Positions 27,601 to 39,000 of a stretch of 64,000 bases of DNA are shown piece after piece. Numbering within the stretch: the first letter of the stretch is position 1; each line of letters opens with the position of its first letter. The translations under genes were made by a program, and so were the position numbers. The DNA comes from Centropus unirufus (Eukaryota > Chordata > Aves > Cuculiformes > Centropidae). The notes under the pieces are model-generated. The model made no database searches. It saw only the letters and a list, made by a program, of their open reading frames with translations, and was not told the origin of the DNA. The stretch is taken from the NCBI GenBank assembly GCA_013397695.1, contig VYZI01000068.1, positions 2,180,559 to 2,244,558 of the forward strand, in the 5' to 3' direction.

Positions 27601-29311
27601 CCAAAACATCACAAATTATGCAAATATTGATGAAAATCCATGTCCTTTTTGCGTGGACATATGTGACCAAAAATATTTTTCTGTTATGTTTCTTCCCCCT
27701 AGAGTAACCAAAACAGTCCAGGTTATTGCCCTGAAGCAATATTTAGAGTCTGTTCCTGCAAAATACTGATACATAGGATTCACTTCTCATGATGCTCAGC
27801 CAGTTTACTAGACTGTTTAGTTCAGTTCATGCTTAAAAGTTAGTTGTGATGGTTTTGAGCTGTGTAGATTTTGAGACATGGAAGATGCTGTTCTCTATAA
27901 TTCAGAAAATGTAGATGTCAAGTTTATTTTTGTTGTAGGCTTCCTTGTTCACACATCTATTGAAGGGTTCACCAAAGCTTCTGCTGTAATTGTAGAACAG
28001 CAGCATCATAGCTGGGTAAAAGCAAAGGAGGACAGGCTTTGTCTCCCTAAAGGCTTCTCAGGCCAGACGTTTTATGGTTCAGTATTGATATGGTTTAGTT
28101 TTTCTGTAAAAGTTTTATCGTTATAAGTTGAATATTTGCTGTGTCCTAGTGGAGGACAAAGGATGCTATACCAGTAGGTCTCTTCAAAGACAGAAGTCAT
28201 CTTTGGAATAAAAAAAGCAAATGGGACATGCATGTTTAAGTTTTAGGCTGTATGAAAGGACGACTAAAGCCAATGTTTGCACCTTACCCAAGGTGGACTT
28301 TGCCATGAAATATAATTACAAGATAAGTTTCTTTTCGCGTTAACTGATTTCTATTTTCTAACAGTTTTGGTAGTTAGATGTTTCTTCAACTTTCCTGTGT
28401 TATGGTTGGTAAGTGGGTCCTGTGTTGCCCTGTTTGAGGACTGTTGACATCGGGCCAAGGGTGTGGATATTCTCTGCCCATTCACTCTTCATAAACCTGA
28501 AACAGTCTAGAGATACTTCTCACCTAATCCTGTTTTAATAGAGATGGATTTGCAATGACTTTATTACTGTCTTGGATCTAAAACAATGCATTTTTCATTT
28601 TTTGTAAAGACTTCAGTATTTCTGTAAAATATCTTGTATCTACACATACATATGTACATAAACAGATATACTTGAATCTTAAACAAGCCCTTGTTATTTG
28701 TTGATACTGTTTCTTTTTGTGCTTGATGTTGAAATAGGAAGTAACTGATTTTAATCCACTTCTATCTCAGTAAAAATTCTTTGCAGAGCCATGTGCCTGC
28801 ATACAGTTGAGATTGATATTTGGAGATAAGGTTAATTTATTTTCTTTATTAAGGCATAAATAGTTCCTGTATACAATTTCTCCTATCTAAGAGCACAATT
28901 GGCAACATCTATTTTGACATAGGGAATTTATCTTGAAGTAAAGTTCTGGAGCATCATAGTTCTGTGAAACAGGGGGTGTAACGATTCCTGAATGTCTTTT
29001 GTGTTGTATCCATGAGTGAACTATTGGTCATAGCCTGGCTCTTTTCAGAGAAATGAGATTATCCTCTCCAGAAAAAATAATTTTTCAAAATACTGTCCTG
29101 CATTTTTTTCCCCTTCTAGGGCCTCTTGACGGAACTTCTAAATAACTGCGATGGACAACTGAAAGGAGAAGTTGCACAGATGGCAGCTTTCTATGAACAC
29201 CGCCTGCAACTGGGCAGCAAAGCTATTTATCATCTGGAAGCATTTGTAGCAAAGTTCATGGCAATTTACAAGAAGTTTATGGAGGACGGACTAGATGACA
29301 TGATGTTCTAA
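18541..29311 (+). CDS. RFC3: RFC3, replication factor C subunit 3 (complete, nine exons)
   Basis: This is the 38-kDa AAA+ subunit of the RFC clamp loader, which opens and loads PCNA at primer-template junctions in the nucleus. Variants of the loader serve checkpoint and cohesion pathways. Coding exons join as 18541-18627, 19506-19643, 21427-21494, 24261-24358, 25700-25881, 26125-26261, 26387-26485, 27466-27535 and 29120-29311. Together they are 1071 nt, exactly 356 residues plus TAA, the same length as human RFC3. Every intron has GT-AG ends. Visible features are the N-terminal MSLWVDKHRP (RFC-box region), the family-typical Walker A GPSGAGKKT at 42-50, a Walker B-like segment LTEVDK at 134-139 (the subunit has a degenerate ATPase), the SRC arginine-finger motif at 177-179, sensor-2-like RNLRKAL at 221-227 and a helical C-terminal collar domain from about 240 to 356. 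The start has a good context (gccATGa). No frameshift or stop is seen, so the gene looks functional. Confidence 0.98.
19163..19177. repeat. short (AT)n run in RFC3 intron 1
   Basis: An AT dinucleotide run of about seven units, followed at 19200-19290 by a T-rich, G-punctuated stretch. It has no coding role and could be polymorphic. Confidence 0.7.
19506..19643 (+). CDS. RFC3: RFC3 exon 2 (residues 30-75, Walker A)
   Basis: The acceptor is tgtgttcag and the donor gtaaaa, phase 0 at both ends. It encodes VQCGDFPHLLVYGPSGAGKK and onward, holding the nucleotide-binding P-loop (residues 42-50). The open frame runs on into the intron, but the next exon and the family alignment set the end after residue 75. 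Confidence 0.96.
19920..20960 (+). mobile_element. CR1 LINE fragment in RFC3 intron 2 (RT remnants)
   Basis: This is sense-oriented CR1 with a decayed reverse-transcriptase region. The frame at 19930-20071 reads peptide pieces such as VDWKLANVSLVYKKG, a familiar CR1 RT N-terminal motif. After that come nucleotide blocks for 'gggaatgacaggcctgtcagcctgacc' (about 20085) and 'ctcagtgctgggtac' (20443). The copy ends in 'gtgtgctcaggtggccaagaag' and the following block. No intact ORF remains. It lies entirely within intron 2 and does not touch the splice sites. Its last 190 bp match the CR1 copy at 16.7 kb. Confidence 0.88.
21427..21494 (+). CDS. RFC3: RFC3 exon 3 (residues 76-97 and part of 98)
   Basis: The acceptor is tctacatag and the donor gtaagt. 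It encodes APSKKKIEISTIASNYHLEV and onward. The last codon (AG|T, serine 98) is completed by exon 4. At 68 nt it is too short to stand out as an open frame and is recognised by family similarity. Confidence 0.96.
21739..21848. repeat. AAT-rich simple repeat in RFC3 intron 3
   Basis: A run of irregular AAT, CAAA and ATAAC units, including five consecutive ATA-type units around 21765-21780. It is low-complexity DNA that could vary in length between individuals. Confidence 0.85.
24261..24358 (+). CDS. RFC3: RFC3 exon 4 (residues 98-130)
   Basis: The acceptor is ctggtatag and the donor gtgagt. It encodes SDAGNNDRVVIQELLKTVAQ and onward to QRDFK. It leaves one base (G) for the valine codon shared with exon 5. 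It sits after the largest intron (2766 bp). Confidence 0.96.
25700..25881 (+). CDS. RFC3: RFC3 exon 5 (residues 131-191, Walker B-like and SRC)
   Basis: The acceptor is ctttttcag and the donor gtatgt, ending in phase 0. It encodes the AAA+ core with LTEVDKLTKDAQHALRRTME, the LILCCN strand and the QSRCLAVRVP segment with the SRC motif. This is the most conserved exon of the gene. Confidence 0.97.
26125..26261 (+). CDS. RFC3: RFC3 exon 6 (residues 192-236 and part of 237)
   Basis: The acceptor is cccatctag and the donor gtaagt. It encodes ICHVLSSVCKKEG through RNLRKALLMCESCRVQ, with the sensor-2-like arginines. The glutamine-237 codon is split CA|G with exon 7. The preceding intron is only 243 bp. 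Confidence 0.96.
26387..26485 (+). CDS. RFC3: RFC3 exon 7 (residues 237-269 and part of 270)
   Basis: The acceptor is ttctgcag and the donor gtgagt. It encodes YPFSADQDIPEMDWEVYLRE and onward to QQTPQ, at the start of the C-terminal collar domain. The upstream intron is the shortest of the gene at 125 bp. Confidence 0.96.
27466..27535 (+). CDS. RFC3: RFC3 exon 8 (residues 270-293)
   Basis: The acceptor is ttccaacag and the donor gtaatt. It encodes RLLEVRGRLYELLTHCIPPE and onward to IIMK. At 70 nt it was found by family similarity and by exact frame continuity with exons 7 and 9. Confidence 0.96.
29120..29311 (+). CDS. RFC3: RFC3 exon 9 (residues 294-356 and stop)
   Basis: The acceptor is ccccttctag. 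It encodes GLLTELLNNCDGQLKGEVAQ and onward to the C-terminal EDGLDDMMF, then TAA at 29309-29311. It forms the last collar helices that pack the five RFC subunits into a ring. Confidence 0.97.
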   Translation, partial: GLLTELLNNCDGQLKGEVAQMAAFYEHRLQLGSKAIYHLEAFVAKFMAIYKKFMEDGLDDMMF

Positions 29312-30123
29312 TTCTCATGTCCAAAGTCATACACAGAATGTTGTGTCGTCATGCCAGTAATGTTGCAGATGTCTGTCAAACCTTGCTTGATTGTATGTGG
29401 GTCTACTTCAAAGTCAAATATTTTAATTTGCTATTGCTGTAAACCACAGTGAAGTAAAGAACAGTGGTCAGTTTTAGAAAACAGATGGATTGCTTATAAC
29501 AGCTGTAAATCCATCTTTATATCCGTGAAAAACATGTTAGCCTTTCAGAAAGACAAATTGCCTTGGAAGATGTGTAAGATTATGGTCATTTTGCAGTATT
29601 TGTAAGCAGAAATGTAATTTGTAAGAAAAGAGAATATGGATGCTGCGTGCTTGCTTTTTGATTGTTCACGGGCAAAGTTATGAGCAGAAGATGGCTCTTC
29701 CATGTTGTGGTAAGATCAAGTTTGAGCATATATTTTTGCCTACTGATTTCTATATCTCACTGTTTTGGCTTTTTTCGTTTAAGCACACCATTTTCTGTGG
29801 TGTGCTGAATCAGGTTTTCTGACTCTTGTCTGTAAGCAGCTGCATTGAAATTACGGATGAGCAATACTTACGTTTTGCTTTTGAATTCTTTTGACAACAT
29901 GGGATACTTTCCTTACAAGGAATATACGTTTGTAAAGTGAATCCGTTTGCTGTCTGACACTTCTGGGTTCACCTCAAAACATGTAATGCTGGTCAGGTAA
30001 AAAGTATTCCCAACTGTGGTGTAAACAAGGGTAATGTTTCAACTTTTAACAAGTATTCTTTCATCTCTTGAAACAGTGTGTGAAATTTTTTGAAATGGCA
30101 AAATAAATTGTAAAAAAAATGAA
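29312..30123 (+). other. RFC3: RFC3 3' untranslated region
   Basis: It extends from the RFC3 stop codon to just after the AATAAA at 30102-30107. The stretch is AT-rich with no conserved frame. The end is inferred from the poly(A) signal and the following GT-rich element, not from transcripts. Confidence 0.75.
30102..30107 (+). terminator. RFC3: RFC3 poly(A) signal AATAAA
   Basis: A canonical AATAAA lies about 790 bp after the stop codon. An A-rich cleavage region and a GT/T-rich stretch ('ttggtgttttctgctgtttgtg') follow within about 20-50 bp, as expected for a functional cleavage site. Confidence 0.8.
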
Positions 30124-30129
30124 CACCTG

Positions 30130-33100
30130 AATTGGTGTTTTCTGCTGTTTGTGACTACATCAGTGTGCACTTTATTTGCTTTGATGTAGACTGTCTTTCA
30201 GAAAGGTGGGATATGCCCCCCCCGTTGTAAGACTAACGGGGAGTCACTGCAGTTTTAAAAGAGAAACACATGAACAACAAAAAAGGAAAAAGGAACCTCC
30301 CCAAAATAACTGAGCAACCATTACGTATGCCACTTTGTGCTTTGTCTCTCACATGCCTATATACTATGATACCATAAAAATGATTGAACTCCTGCCGTAT
30401 GTTATGTCATTCTGCTGATTTAGGCAATTGCTAGATAGCATTTAAAGTGAAATACTGTTTCCCATTTCCCTCCGTAACTGTTTTTTTAAGTAGACAAATG
30501 TTTAGCATTTAGGGATTTTTCTGTCAGAGTTGGTTGTGCATAATGGCAGGTTTTTTTTGGAAGCTAAACTAGTAATTGATAAGAATCTCCCTAGTTATTA
30601 ATAACTCTTTCATCATCTTTAAAATGTACAAAAGGCAGCATTAATCCTTACAGAAGTAGTGTCACTGCCATGCTCAGAACTTGACCATCCCGTGTGTGGT
30701 GTTACCGCCCACCTTGCCTTCAGGCTCATTCTCAGTATGGGGGTGCTGGTGCCCTGCTTCATGCTGAGCTGTGCTCCTTAAAACTGAAGAAGTCTGGAAG
30801 ATGGATTTGTCTTTTTATTTCCATCTGCTTTTGTCACCCAAATCCACAACACAGGTAACTTGTTCAGTGTGAATGCCCTGACTGTCAGAGATCCAAGGAA
30901 ATCCAGAAAGTCAGTGATAGTAGAAATGAGTACAATCCAGTACAAAGAAGAAAGTGTGGCAGAAGGGGCACAATTACTGTATGTACAAATTGTCCTCTCT
31001 TTCAGGAGTCTAGACTTGCCTAGTAATTTTTAAAACCTGAACTAGCTTTACTAATTACCCACTGCACTCCCCCCATGCCATTGTCCCTCACAAAACTGCA
31101 CCCCCACATCAAAATAAAAACAAAAAAAAACCCCCCAAAGAACAAACCCCACAACTAATCTGGGAGAAGAGGGATGCACGATGTGTGGAGGGATGTATGA
31201 AACAACTGAAATGTGCAGGGCCAGTATTGCTGTGGAGGGTGGAGAGGCAGGAGCTGGCTTTGCAGGTTTGTCAGTTAGAGGAAGCAGAGGAGCACCTTGC
31301 TGTTTCAAAAGATCTCAGCAGCTTTACCTAGGAGACTAAAAGCCCAACATAAATCTCTTTGTAGGTGTTTTTGCTGCCTCCTGTTGAAGTCTCATTTTTA
31401 TCATATCCTACCTGGGATAAGTGATCAAGGACAGAAAAATGGGATAATTACTAGGATTCACTGAGAGAAAATGGTTAACCCTGTTCCTGAAAGCCAGCCT
31501 TCCCCCCTGCTGATCCTACTCCTGCCTCTTTTGTCTTCTGTGGTCTAGAACACACAAATTTAAACACATGGACCCAGTATGTCATAAGTTTCTGCACACT
31601 TTTTTCCTTCCTTCAGTAATTTTTAAGGCAATGTTGCCTTAATAGCTGTGACAGGTCATGGCACCAAGATTGTCACAGTTCAAGGAACACCTGAACAATG
31701 CTCATAGTCAAATGGTGTAGTTTTAGGCAGTCCTGCAAGGAGCAGGGAGTTGGGCTTCTGATCCTTAGGGTCCGTTTGCTAAGGGTTGTGTTTTTGGGGA
31801 ACCTCTTCGGTCCTAACTGCCTCGGGGGCTGCTTCCCCATCCTTTTGGGTAGCTGTAGCACTTGCTTAAGAGGCAACTTGGTGCAGAGCGGAGGTCCAGG
31901 GCAGTGCTGGTATAAGCAGGGACCACTAACCCCAATCCTGGGTGCTGTGCACTGACAAATGCGGCTGAGGAGAATGCATGAGCAGGTGGCTGTTGGAAAG
32001 TAAAAAGAGTGTTTTCTGCCCTTTTTATTCCCCTCATGAGGGTATTATATAGTCCATTTACTAGAAAAGGAGAACCTTAACCTGGGAAGAAAGTGTCTCC
32101 TGGGTGGGAATGTCGGCCTCCACGGCTTTGCATGCGCACAGCCCAGCACCCGCACTGCACTGGATCCACCCTGAGCAATGCACAGTTTCTTCACAGGTCA
32201 AGTGGGAGAGGCAGTGCAGATACTTTCAAACACTGGATGGCACAGGACCAACCTCTAGATGATCAATTTCTTCAGTTGATTTCATCTTAGAAGGTCTGCT
32301 TAGATTTTTTTCTGAATTGCACGCTGAGAGGATTACCCTCTCTTTCATCCAACATCACCTCCCATTAATTCCAAATGAAAATTCCAAGCTGCTCCTAACC
32401 AGGTGGGACTTTAGCACTGAACAAATCGAAGAGGTTACAGAGAAGTCAGCTTCATGCTAGCACAGGAAGCCAGAGGTGAAGCCGTTTTTTAAAAAAATGA
32501 TCAAGCAACTAAAGACAGTAACTACTTTAGTTAAAACTTCCTCTGCTCTGCAAAGATCAGCTGTGCAAAGGGCAAGTCCTACATTCAGACTTTATTCCCT
32601 GTTTCTAAAGTCCAAGCATTAACTCCTGTGAGAAATGTTATTTTTAAACCACATTACTTTTAGACATTCAGTGTAAACAACACTACTTGAGTGTTAATTA
32701 CAATAAACAAATTTTCTTATTGGAAGGTGATTTTTGAGATGTATTTTGTTAAATAAATTCATATGAGCCAAGCTGACATGAGGCATGTCCCTCTCTATCA
32801 AAGAAATGCCCTGATTTTCACAGGCTAGAAGGTAAGGAAGATAAGAGTTCATTATCACAAATTTTCCTTCCAGAGCAGGGAATTCAAGATTATTACAGTT
32901 CATTGACATAAAATAATAGCTATAATTTATCGTGTTAGAAAGAGTTCTGTTATGCCTGAGCAGCCTTTAATCTTGCTTAACATATTTTGGCCTGCACTAA
33001 ATATTATTGCTGTTGCACTGGATTTAAATCAATGACCCAAACCAAACCCCAGAGTTGCAATCTGCTAAACAAGAATTCTAACTTGACAGTGAAATGTGCT

Positions 33101-35575
33101 TTTATCTTGAAAGCCAAAATACTTCCCTTAATCTTCACCAGGAGAGAAGGAATGTAAATATGTAAGCATACAAAAGACATTAACCTCTATTGCTGAATAT
33201 GTCCTGCAGGGTAATCAATAGTATGTTGTGCAAGTTGCATATCAGGAATTAGTTGCCCATCACAAAATGACCAAAATTAGAAGAGTTTACCATTAACTTC
33301 AATACACTGGGGAATTCACTCTGAATTTTCTCTGTCATCAAAATTGAAAATATTTTATGCCCAAATTAACTAGGACAACTGGGGCCAAACCCAATATTTT
33401 TTTTTCAAAGCAGTAGCTGCTTTTCTTGTCTGAAAAATGAGACTCTTGGCAGTTAAACATTCCTGTAAGAGATTTTCCTCTACAGTGGGTGTTCTGGAAG
33501 AAATTGTATATTCTCTTTCAGCAATCCTGAGCTAGTAAATATTATCCTAGTAATTTGAACATTAGGTGGCATTTCAGTGGGGATGGGTTTGGTATCTTAA
33601 ACAGGAGCGAGACATAAGAAAGTACAAGTGCAAGGACCTCAAGGATGTAGCTTCACTAGTGACAGTACTGGTCCATCTTTGTTTTTCCTAGCAGAGGTGC
33701 TGAGACACTCATCACCTCCACTGTCCTGGTACCTTCTTGGAACAGTCTTTTATAGGAGCCTGTCCTAGGAGCAAGACTCTATGCAATGTCATCTAAAAAG
33801 CTGGACAGCACCTGAGGTTGCTGTCCTCTGGTTCCCTGAAGTAATGTAGGGCTGGAAGTGTCCTTACTGCTGTGTCAGAGTGCTCCATCAAAATCAGTCA
33901 TGGTCCAACAGCAATGCGTGTGGGTGGCTCAGCAAGACAGGAGTATCTGCCGCTTGGAGGAATGTCTGTTTTGCTTTGTCAAGGGAAACCTCTCCCGTTG
34001 ATACAATAATGTAATTTATCAGGAATGTGTCCTGATAGTCCTTTAGGTGGCTTTCAGCTCCTAATCAAAATTATAACTTATTAGTCCCATAGAGGTCAAG
34101 CAGTTACTTTTAACTCCTTCTCAGAGACCATCTCACAGAAGTTAATCAATCGATATTATTTTTCTACACAGACTTCTCAGTGTTATTCCCAAAGTAATTG
34201 CATATCATGATAACTAGTGGAGTGTAGCTCCACCTTGTTCATGCTGTCCTTTGCGCAGGCTCCCTTTGAACCATGTCTACGCTGACCTTGGTATTTTTCC
34301 TCCTCCCTAGGTCCTCTTTTCACCTTGTTTGCAAAGGAAACTGAAATACCTGAAGTTGATTTCCAAGAGGAAAGGTAGATGAGGTCATATATAAGAAAGC
34401 TTAAAGACAAGGTGAGGGAGCTTTAGGCACTTGAAGGACCGCTGTAAGGCAGATGTCTCTGCTTGGGAACCATCTGCCTGGGCAGAGATCTACAAATACT
34501 CCTTGTAGGAGGCGAGCAAGTCTCATGCTTTTCAGGAGGCAGGAGCATTTCCCCAGTAGTGAGAGAGCTGGTTTCTCCACTTGCTCTATCTAAAGACATT
34601 TAAATCAGGGTGATTAATTTTGTTTGTAATTAGTAGATTTATTTTAATATTACTTATTAAGGCATTTCACTTTTACCTGGCAGTGCATTTAGGAAGGAAG
34701 TTAGAGATTAAAAATAGCTGTTAAAATTCTGCCTTCTCCATGATTGAAATAATTACTACTGTGTATCAGTGGCTGATCTGTTTAATGATGTCCCTCTTTT
34801 TCCCACCCAACCTTTCATTTGAAGCCCCAGCGAGATTTGCTCAACCAGTGGTCTGTGCAGCTACATTTGAGGGAGACAGGAACACTGGAATCGCTGAAAA
34901 CAATAATAAGAGGGTAAACTGACTATAATTTCTGAAAATAATGGGCAATGAACTTGTTGTTACCCGATATTTGTAATTCAAGTCCAGCTCACTCACCTGA
35001 CTTGCCCCTCAGCAGCCAAGGTTCACAGGCTAGACAGAGAGCATCCAAAAGTCCCTGGTTTGGTGCATAAGCACTAGAAAAGAAGAATCCTGTGGTATGT
35101 CTACGGCTACCACATGCCCGGGAACAGAAAAAGAAAAGGCAGTTTCTGCATATCTCCCTGCCTTAAAACACAGGATCTTCAAGTGGTCCCAGCGCTTTTC
35201 CTCCCTTAAGTTCCACACTGCTGTCTCCGTCCAATCTACTTTACAGCCATGAGTGCCCTGGACCTCCTGCCTAGCGCAGTCAATGCTTCTCAACCCAGAG
35301 CTGCTGTCTTCTACTCCCTAGTGTCCCAAAGCTTTTTAACGAGGACCCCCCAAATTCAAGTAGCTGTTGTCCTCTAACCAATCTTAAATCTTCCCACTCG
35401 TAAACTACCTTGCACCTCCTTTTCTGCCACGGTTGCCCCTTTCTGCCCCCCTCCCCCAGGCTACAGCATGTACCTTTTCTCACTCCAGCCTTTTTGGCTG
35501 TGGCTGGCAAGCCTTGCCCAGGAAAACAATTTTCTGTAACTTCATGTGAAAGGCCAGGTTTGTCACCTGCTTCTG
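30130..35575. other. intergenic DNA downstream of RFC3, no gene recognised
   Basis: Non-coding DNA with scattered short open frames of no recognisable family. No repeats beyond short homopolymers are evident (for example an eight-C run near 30217). I saw no RNA-gene signature. Confidence 0.5.
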
Positions 35576-35582
35576 GTGCTGT

Positions 35583-35830
35583 AGGTTGGAAGGAAACCCT
35601 GAAGGTCATCTGGTCCAACCTCTGCTCTGAGCAGGTCCAGCCACACTGCGTTGCTGAGCCCTCACCAGCTGATGTTTCAGTATCTCTGAGGACACAGAAT
35701 CCACTACCCAAGGGGATTTTCAAGGAGAAAACCTTTTCCTAATGATCTAATTTCTAAAAATTTCTAGCTGCAAAAGTTCCTTTACACATTTTAGATCAAT
35801 CAGGAGATCCCCACTCAGCTGTGGTGGCCT
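35583..35830 (-). mobile_element. CR1 LINE 3'-end fragment (antisense, degraded)
   Basis: The plus strand reads 'ggttggaaggaaaccctg' and 'ggtcatctggtccaacc', the reverse complement of the conserved CR1 3' end. It continues with diverged equivalents of 'tatctctgaggacacagaatccactacc'. Similarity fades after about 35770. A 147-codon minus-strand frame here (35280-35723) is a by-product of this element and its flank, not a gene. Confidence 0.75.
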
Positions 35831-35932
35831 TCTGCCACATCCACTCAACTTTCTGCATGTGAAAGGAGTGTTACTGTCCTTGGGAGAAGAGGCGCTCCAA
35901 TATGCAGCCAGAAGGCTACAGTGGAAGAACTT

Positions 35933-35972
35933 TTTAATTTTTATTTACAAATTTAATTTTTATTTACAAATA
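35933..35972. repeat. 19-bp tandem repeat abutting the assembly gap
   Basis: Two perfect copies of a 19-bp unit (35933-35951 and 35952-35970; unit tttaatttttatttacaaa) are followed by the first two bases of what may be a third, directly against the N run. The array probably continues into the gap. Confidence 0.85.
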
Positions 35973-36032
35973 NNNNNNNNNNNNNNNNNNNNNNNNNNNN
36001 NNNNNNNNNNNNNNNNNNNNNNNNNNNNNNNN
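35973..36032. other. assembly gap (60 N)
   Basis: Sixty consecutive unknown bases. The left edge is a tandem repeat, which suggests the gap reflects an uncollapsed or polymorphic minisatellite rather than missing gene sequence. The true length may differ from 60. Confidence 0.95.
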
Positions 36033-39000
36033 AGAGATACATGAATGTAGGGGGAAGGGAAAGTGCTGGTGGGCTTTATCATTAGGAATTCCATTTTACT
36101 AGCCAGACTGGTTTTGTAGAAGCTGCCCTTTCTATTCAGGTTCCCATAAAGGCTCTACAGCAATTCTAGCATGGCTTACTGTTAAAAATATCTTTCTTGG
36201 GTGTTTTTATCTCTTTTCAAGCCACTGTATACAATTACAGAGGACAGGGTTTGGGTGTGGGGAACCTGAAGACTGAGAGATGCAGACCTACTGCCCTGCT
36301 CTCTCTTTTGACTGACCCACTGGTTCCCCAAATATTTTTCTCGGTTTTGCCTGGGATGATTTACTTTGCTGTATTAAATGTGATGCTCTTAGTTTGAAGT
36401 CTGCAACAGACAGAGAAGGGCACAGTTTCACTATAGTTAAAGGTTGTCAACGTGGGCTTTCACTGAAAACAAGTTGATATTCTTTTTTAGGCTTACAATA
36501 GTATGTTCATGTCAAATGATTTATGAAGGCTGCATTTAGCACAGTCCTGGCCACAATGAGATCTGAAAGGCAGGCTAGTAAGGCACACGTTTTGAGAAAT
36601 CCTTGGAATATTTTTTGTGCTTTTTAACACTTGGAGCCCTTCTGCAAAATATTGTTTTCAGCCTTCAGTGAGGCGGAAGGAAAGGAAATCTGGAGCCCCA
36701 TCAAAGAGAAGAAAGAAAGAACTCAGAATGACAGACAAAGCAGACAAGGACAGATCCTAAAGGAAGACAGGTAAACTCATTAGTTGTATTTACATTTCAA
36801 AGACCAGTTAACTGAGGTGTTCTCAGTCATACACTGCCAAACACCGTGAATAATAAATATACTTTGGAGGAGGGAATAAGCAACCCAATCAGATTCTTCA
36901 ACTTTTAATTTTATGGGTCATCTTAATTTGAGAGGTCAATACAAATGCCTATAGTAAGTGACCATTTTAGGCCAGTAATTACTAATTAAGACAGAAGGCA
37001 AGATGCTGGCAAAGGCACTTTCAAACACATCACGGATAACCTTGCAGGAACCTTTGATTAGTTCAAACAGAAAACTTCCTTAGGTGATAGTTACCAAATG
37101 ATATGTGGAACAATTTTTAAAATTAAAAAGGATGGGGGAAAAAGATTTATGAAACCCTTGGCTGGGTTTTCTCTGGAGAAAGAATTTTGATGATTAGTGG
37201 GATTAGCTGTTTGCCAATTAGCAGACAATTAGAAGAAAGACATTTACCCAGTAGGCAAAAATCTTTTTATGATAGACTCACACTCATCAGACCTGTTTAC
37301 GCCAAAGGAGGATAAATAATGCTGTGCTCGAAGTGTTTTAGGACTAGAGAGGGGAGCAGCACGGGCTGCTGCTGGCATGCTAACTTCACATGGGCTGCGT
37401 GGGGATCAATGTGAAAGCGCTTTAACGTGGCCAACAGAACAGAGGATCCTAAGATGTGCAGATGGGTCCTGGGGTGGCTGTGGATGATTTCCCAGGGGTC
37501 CACAAAAGAAATAAGGAAGAGCACAGCAACTGGCTGGGTATATTTGAGAAATCTCTGGCATTCGGGAATTTATAGGGACCTTCAAATAAAGAGAAAAAAA
37601 GCAAGAAGAGATTGGCTGTATTAATTTTAGTATCTGGAAAGCTGATCAACATTGGTAGATCAGAGATGGTGTCACACTTTGGAAGCTTTTCTGAAAGTGT
37701 CCCTTGGACAGGCAAGATCTCAAATGACCATGAATTCAGAAAGGCAGATGTTGTAAAGAACATCAGATCTAGGCAGCAGATGTAGTTTCTTACAAAATAA
37801 GGATATGTAGACATCACTTCTTGGCCAGAAAGTGGAATGGGTGGCAAACTTGTCTCATTTTACTGTTGTTCTCACTCCTTTTTTTCCATTCTCAGAACTT
37901 AAAAATTCCAAGGCAGGATCAGTCTTTCTTAAATGAAGCATCCAAAAATCGGTATTTAAGGCTGAGTTCTTAAACTCCTTCCATGTGCAGCTGAAAGAGA
38001 TTAGCAGGTGCTGAATATAACCTCTCTAATCTCAACAGTTCCTCAAGGTGCATTTCATGGTTCATCCTCTAAAGCAGCTAGTTCTTGCACTAAGTCCACA
38101 GGCAATATGGAGCAAAAAACTACTTAGGTGCATATCTAAAGTTGAGATGTCTAAATGAGGCCAGAAAAATTGTACCTTTCTATTCTAAAATACAGCTCAG
38201 AACAGTGAAGAGCACAAGAGGAAAACAAATTAGGGCCAAGCTCTGCTCAGGGGTGCAGATCACTTCCCTGCTATGTATCTCGGTGCAAGGTAGTACCTAC
38301 CCTGAGGACTACAAATGCAGACTGCGATGTAGAAATGAAGGAAAGAACACAGTGCTGATTTTGCTACTGGCATCCTCATCAAAATGAGAATTTCAAATAG
38401 CACTTATGGCTTTGTAACTCCTGTGACATGCATGAATGTGAGGAAGCATTAATACATTACCCTTCCAAACGAATCCAAATTTTAACTTTCTTTCCCTGTA
38501 CCATCAGAGCCCAGTCCTGGGGCAGCTTTGTTTGCAAGAGGCTGAATTTACTCTGATCCACAGAATCACTCAGCATCTTCTAGGGCAATCATTGTGAATG
38601 GAAGCCATAATATATGGAAGCAGGTCTAATGCATGCCTTAGGCCGGACTTTGCCACAGGAGAAGTGCTCCTTTGCAGATTGTTTCATTGAAAACAAGGAC
38701 ATGATCTGCTTGTTGGAGGGGAGGGTTGCCTTTAGAGCCTCTTGACTGTTGTCCAGAGATTATAATTCTTTCCAATTAGGCTAGTATTGTGTCTGGGACA
38801 TGCATCTTGTTTGGGAGCAGCTGACTTGGAGCAGGCAGGCCAGAGGTGTCAACATTAGGACATATTTAATAGTGACTCATTTGCATCCTGAAGAAGAACT
38901 GGAAAGGATGAGCACTTTTTGCACAGGGAATCCAGGAGCAGGCTAAACTCTTCCAAGGGGACCAGTCGGGTTCGGTTAAAAAACTTGTGTTTATTTCCAG

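Noticed and set aside
35280..35723. 147-codon minus-strand open frame
   Set aside because: About a third of it is the antisense CR1 3' end and the rest has no resemblance to a known protein.
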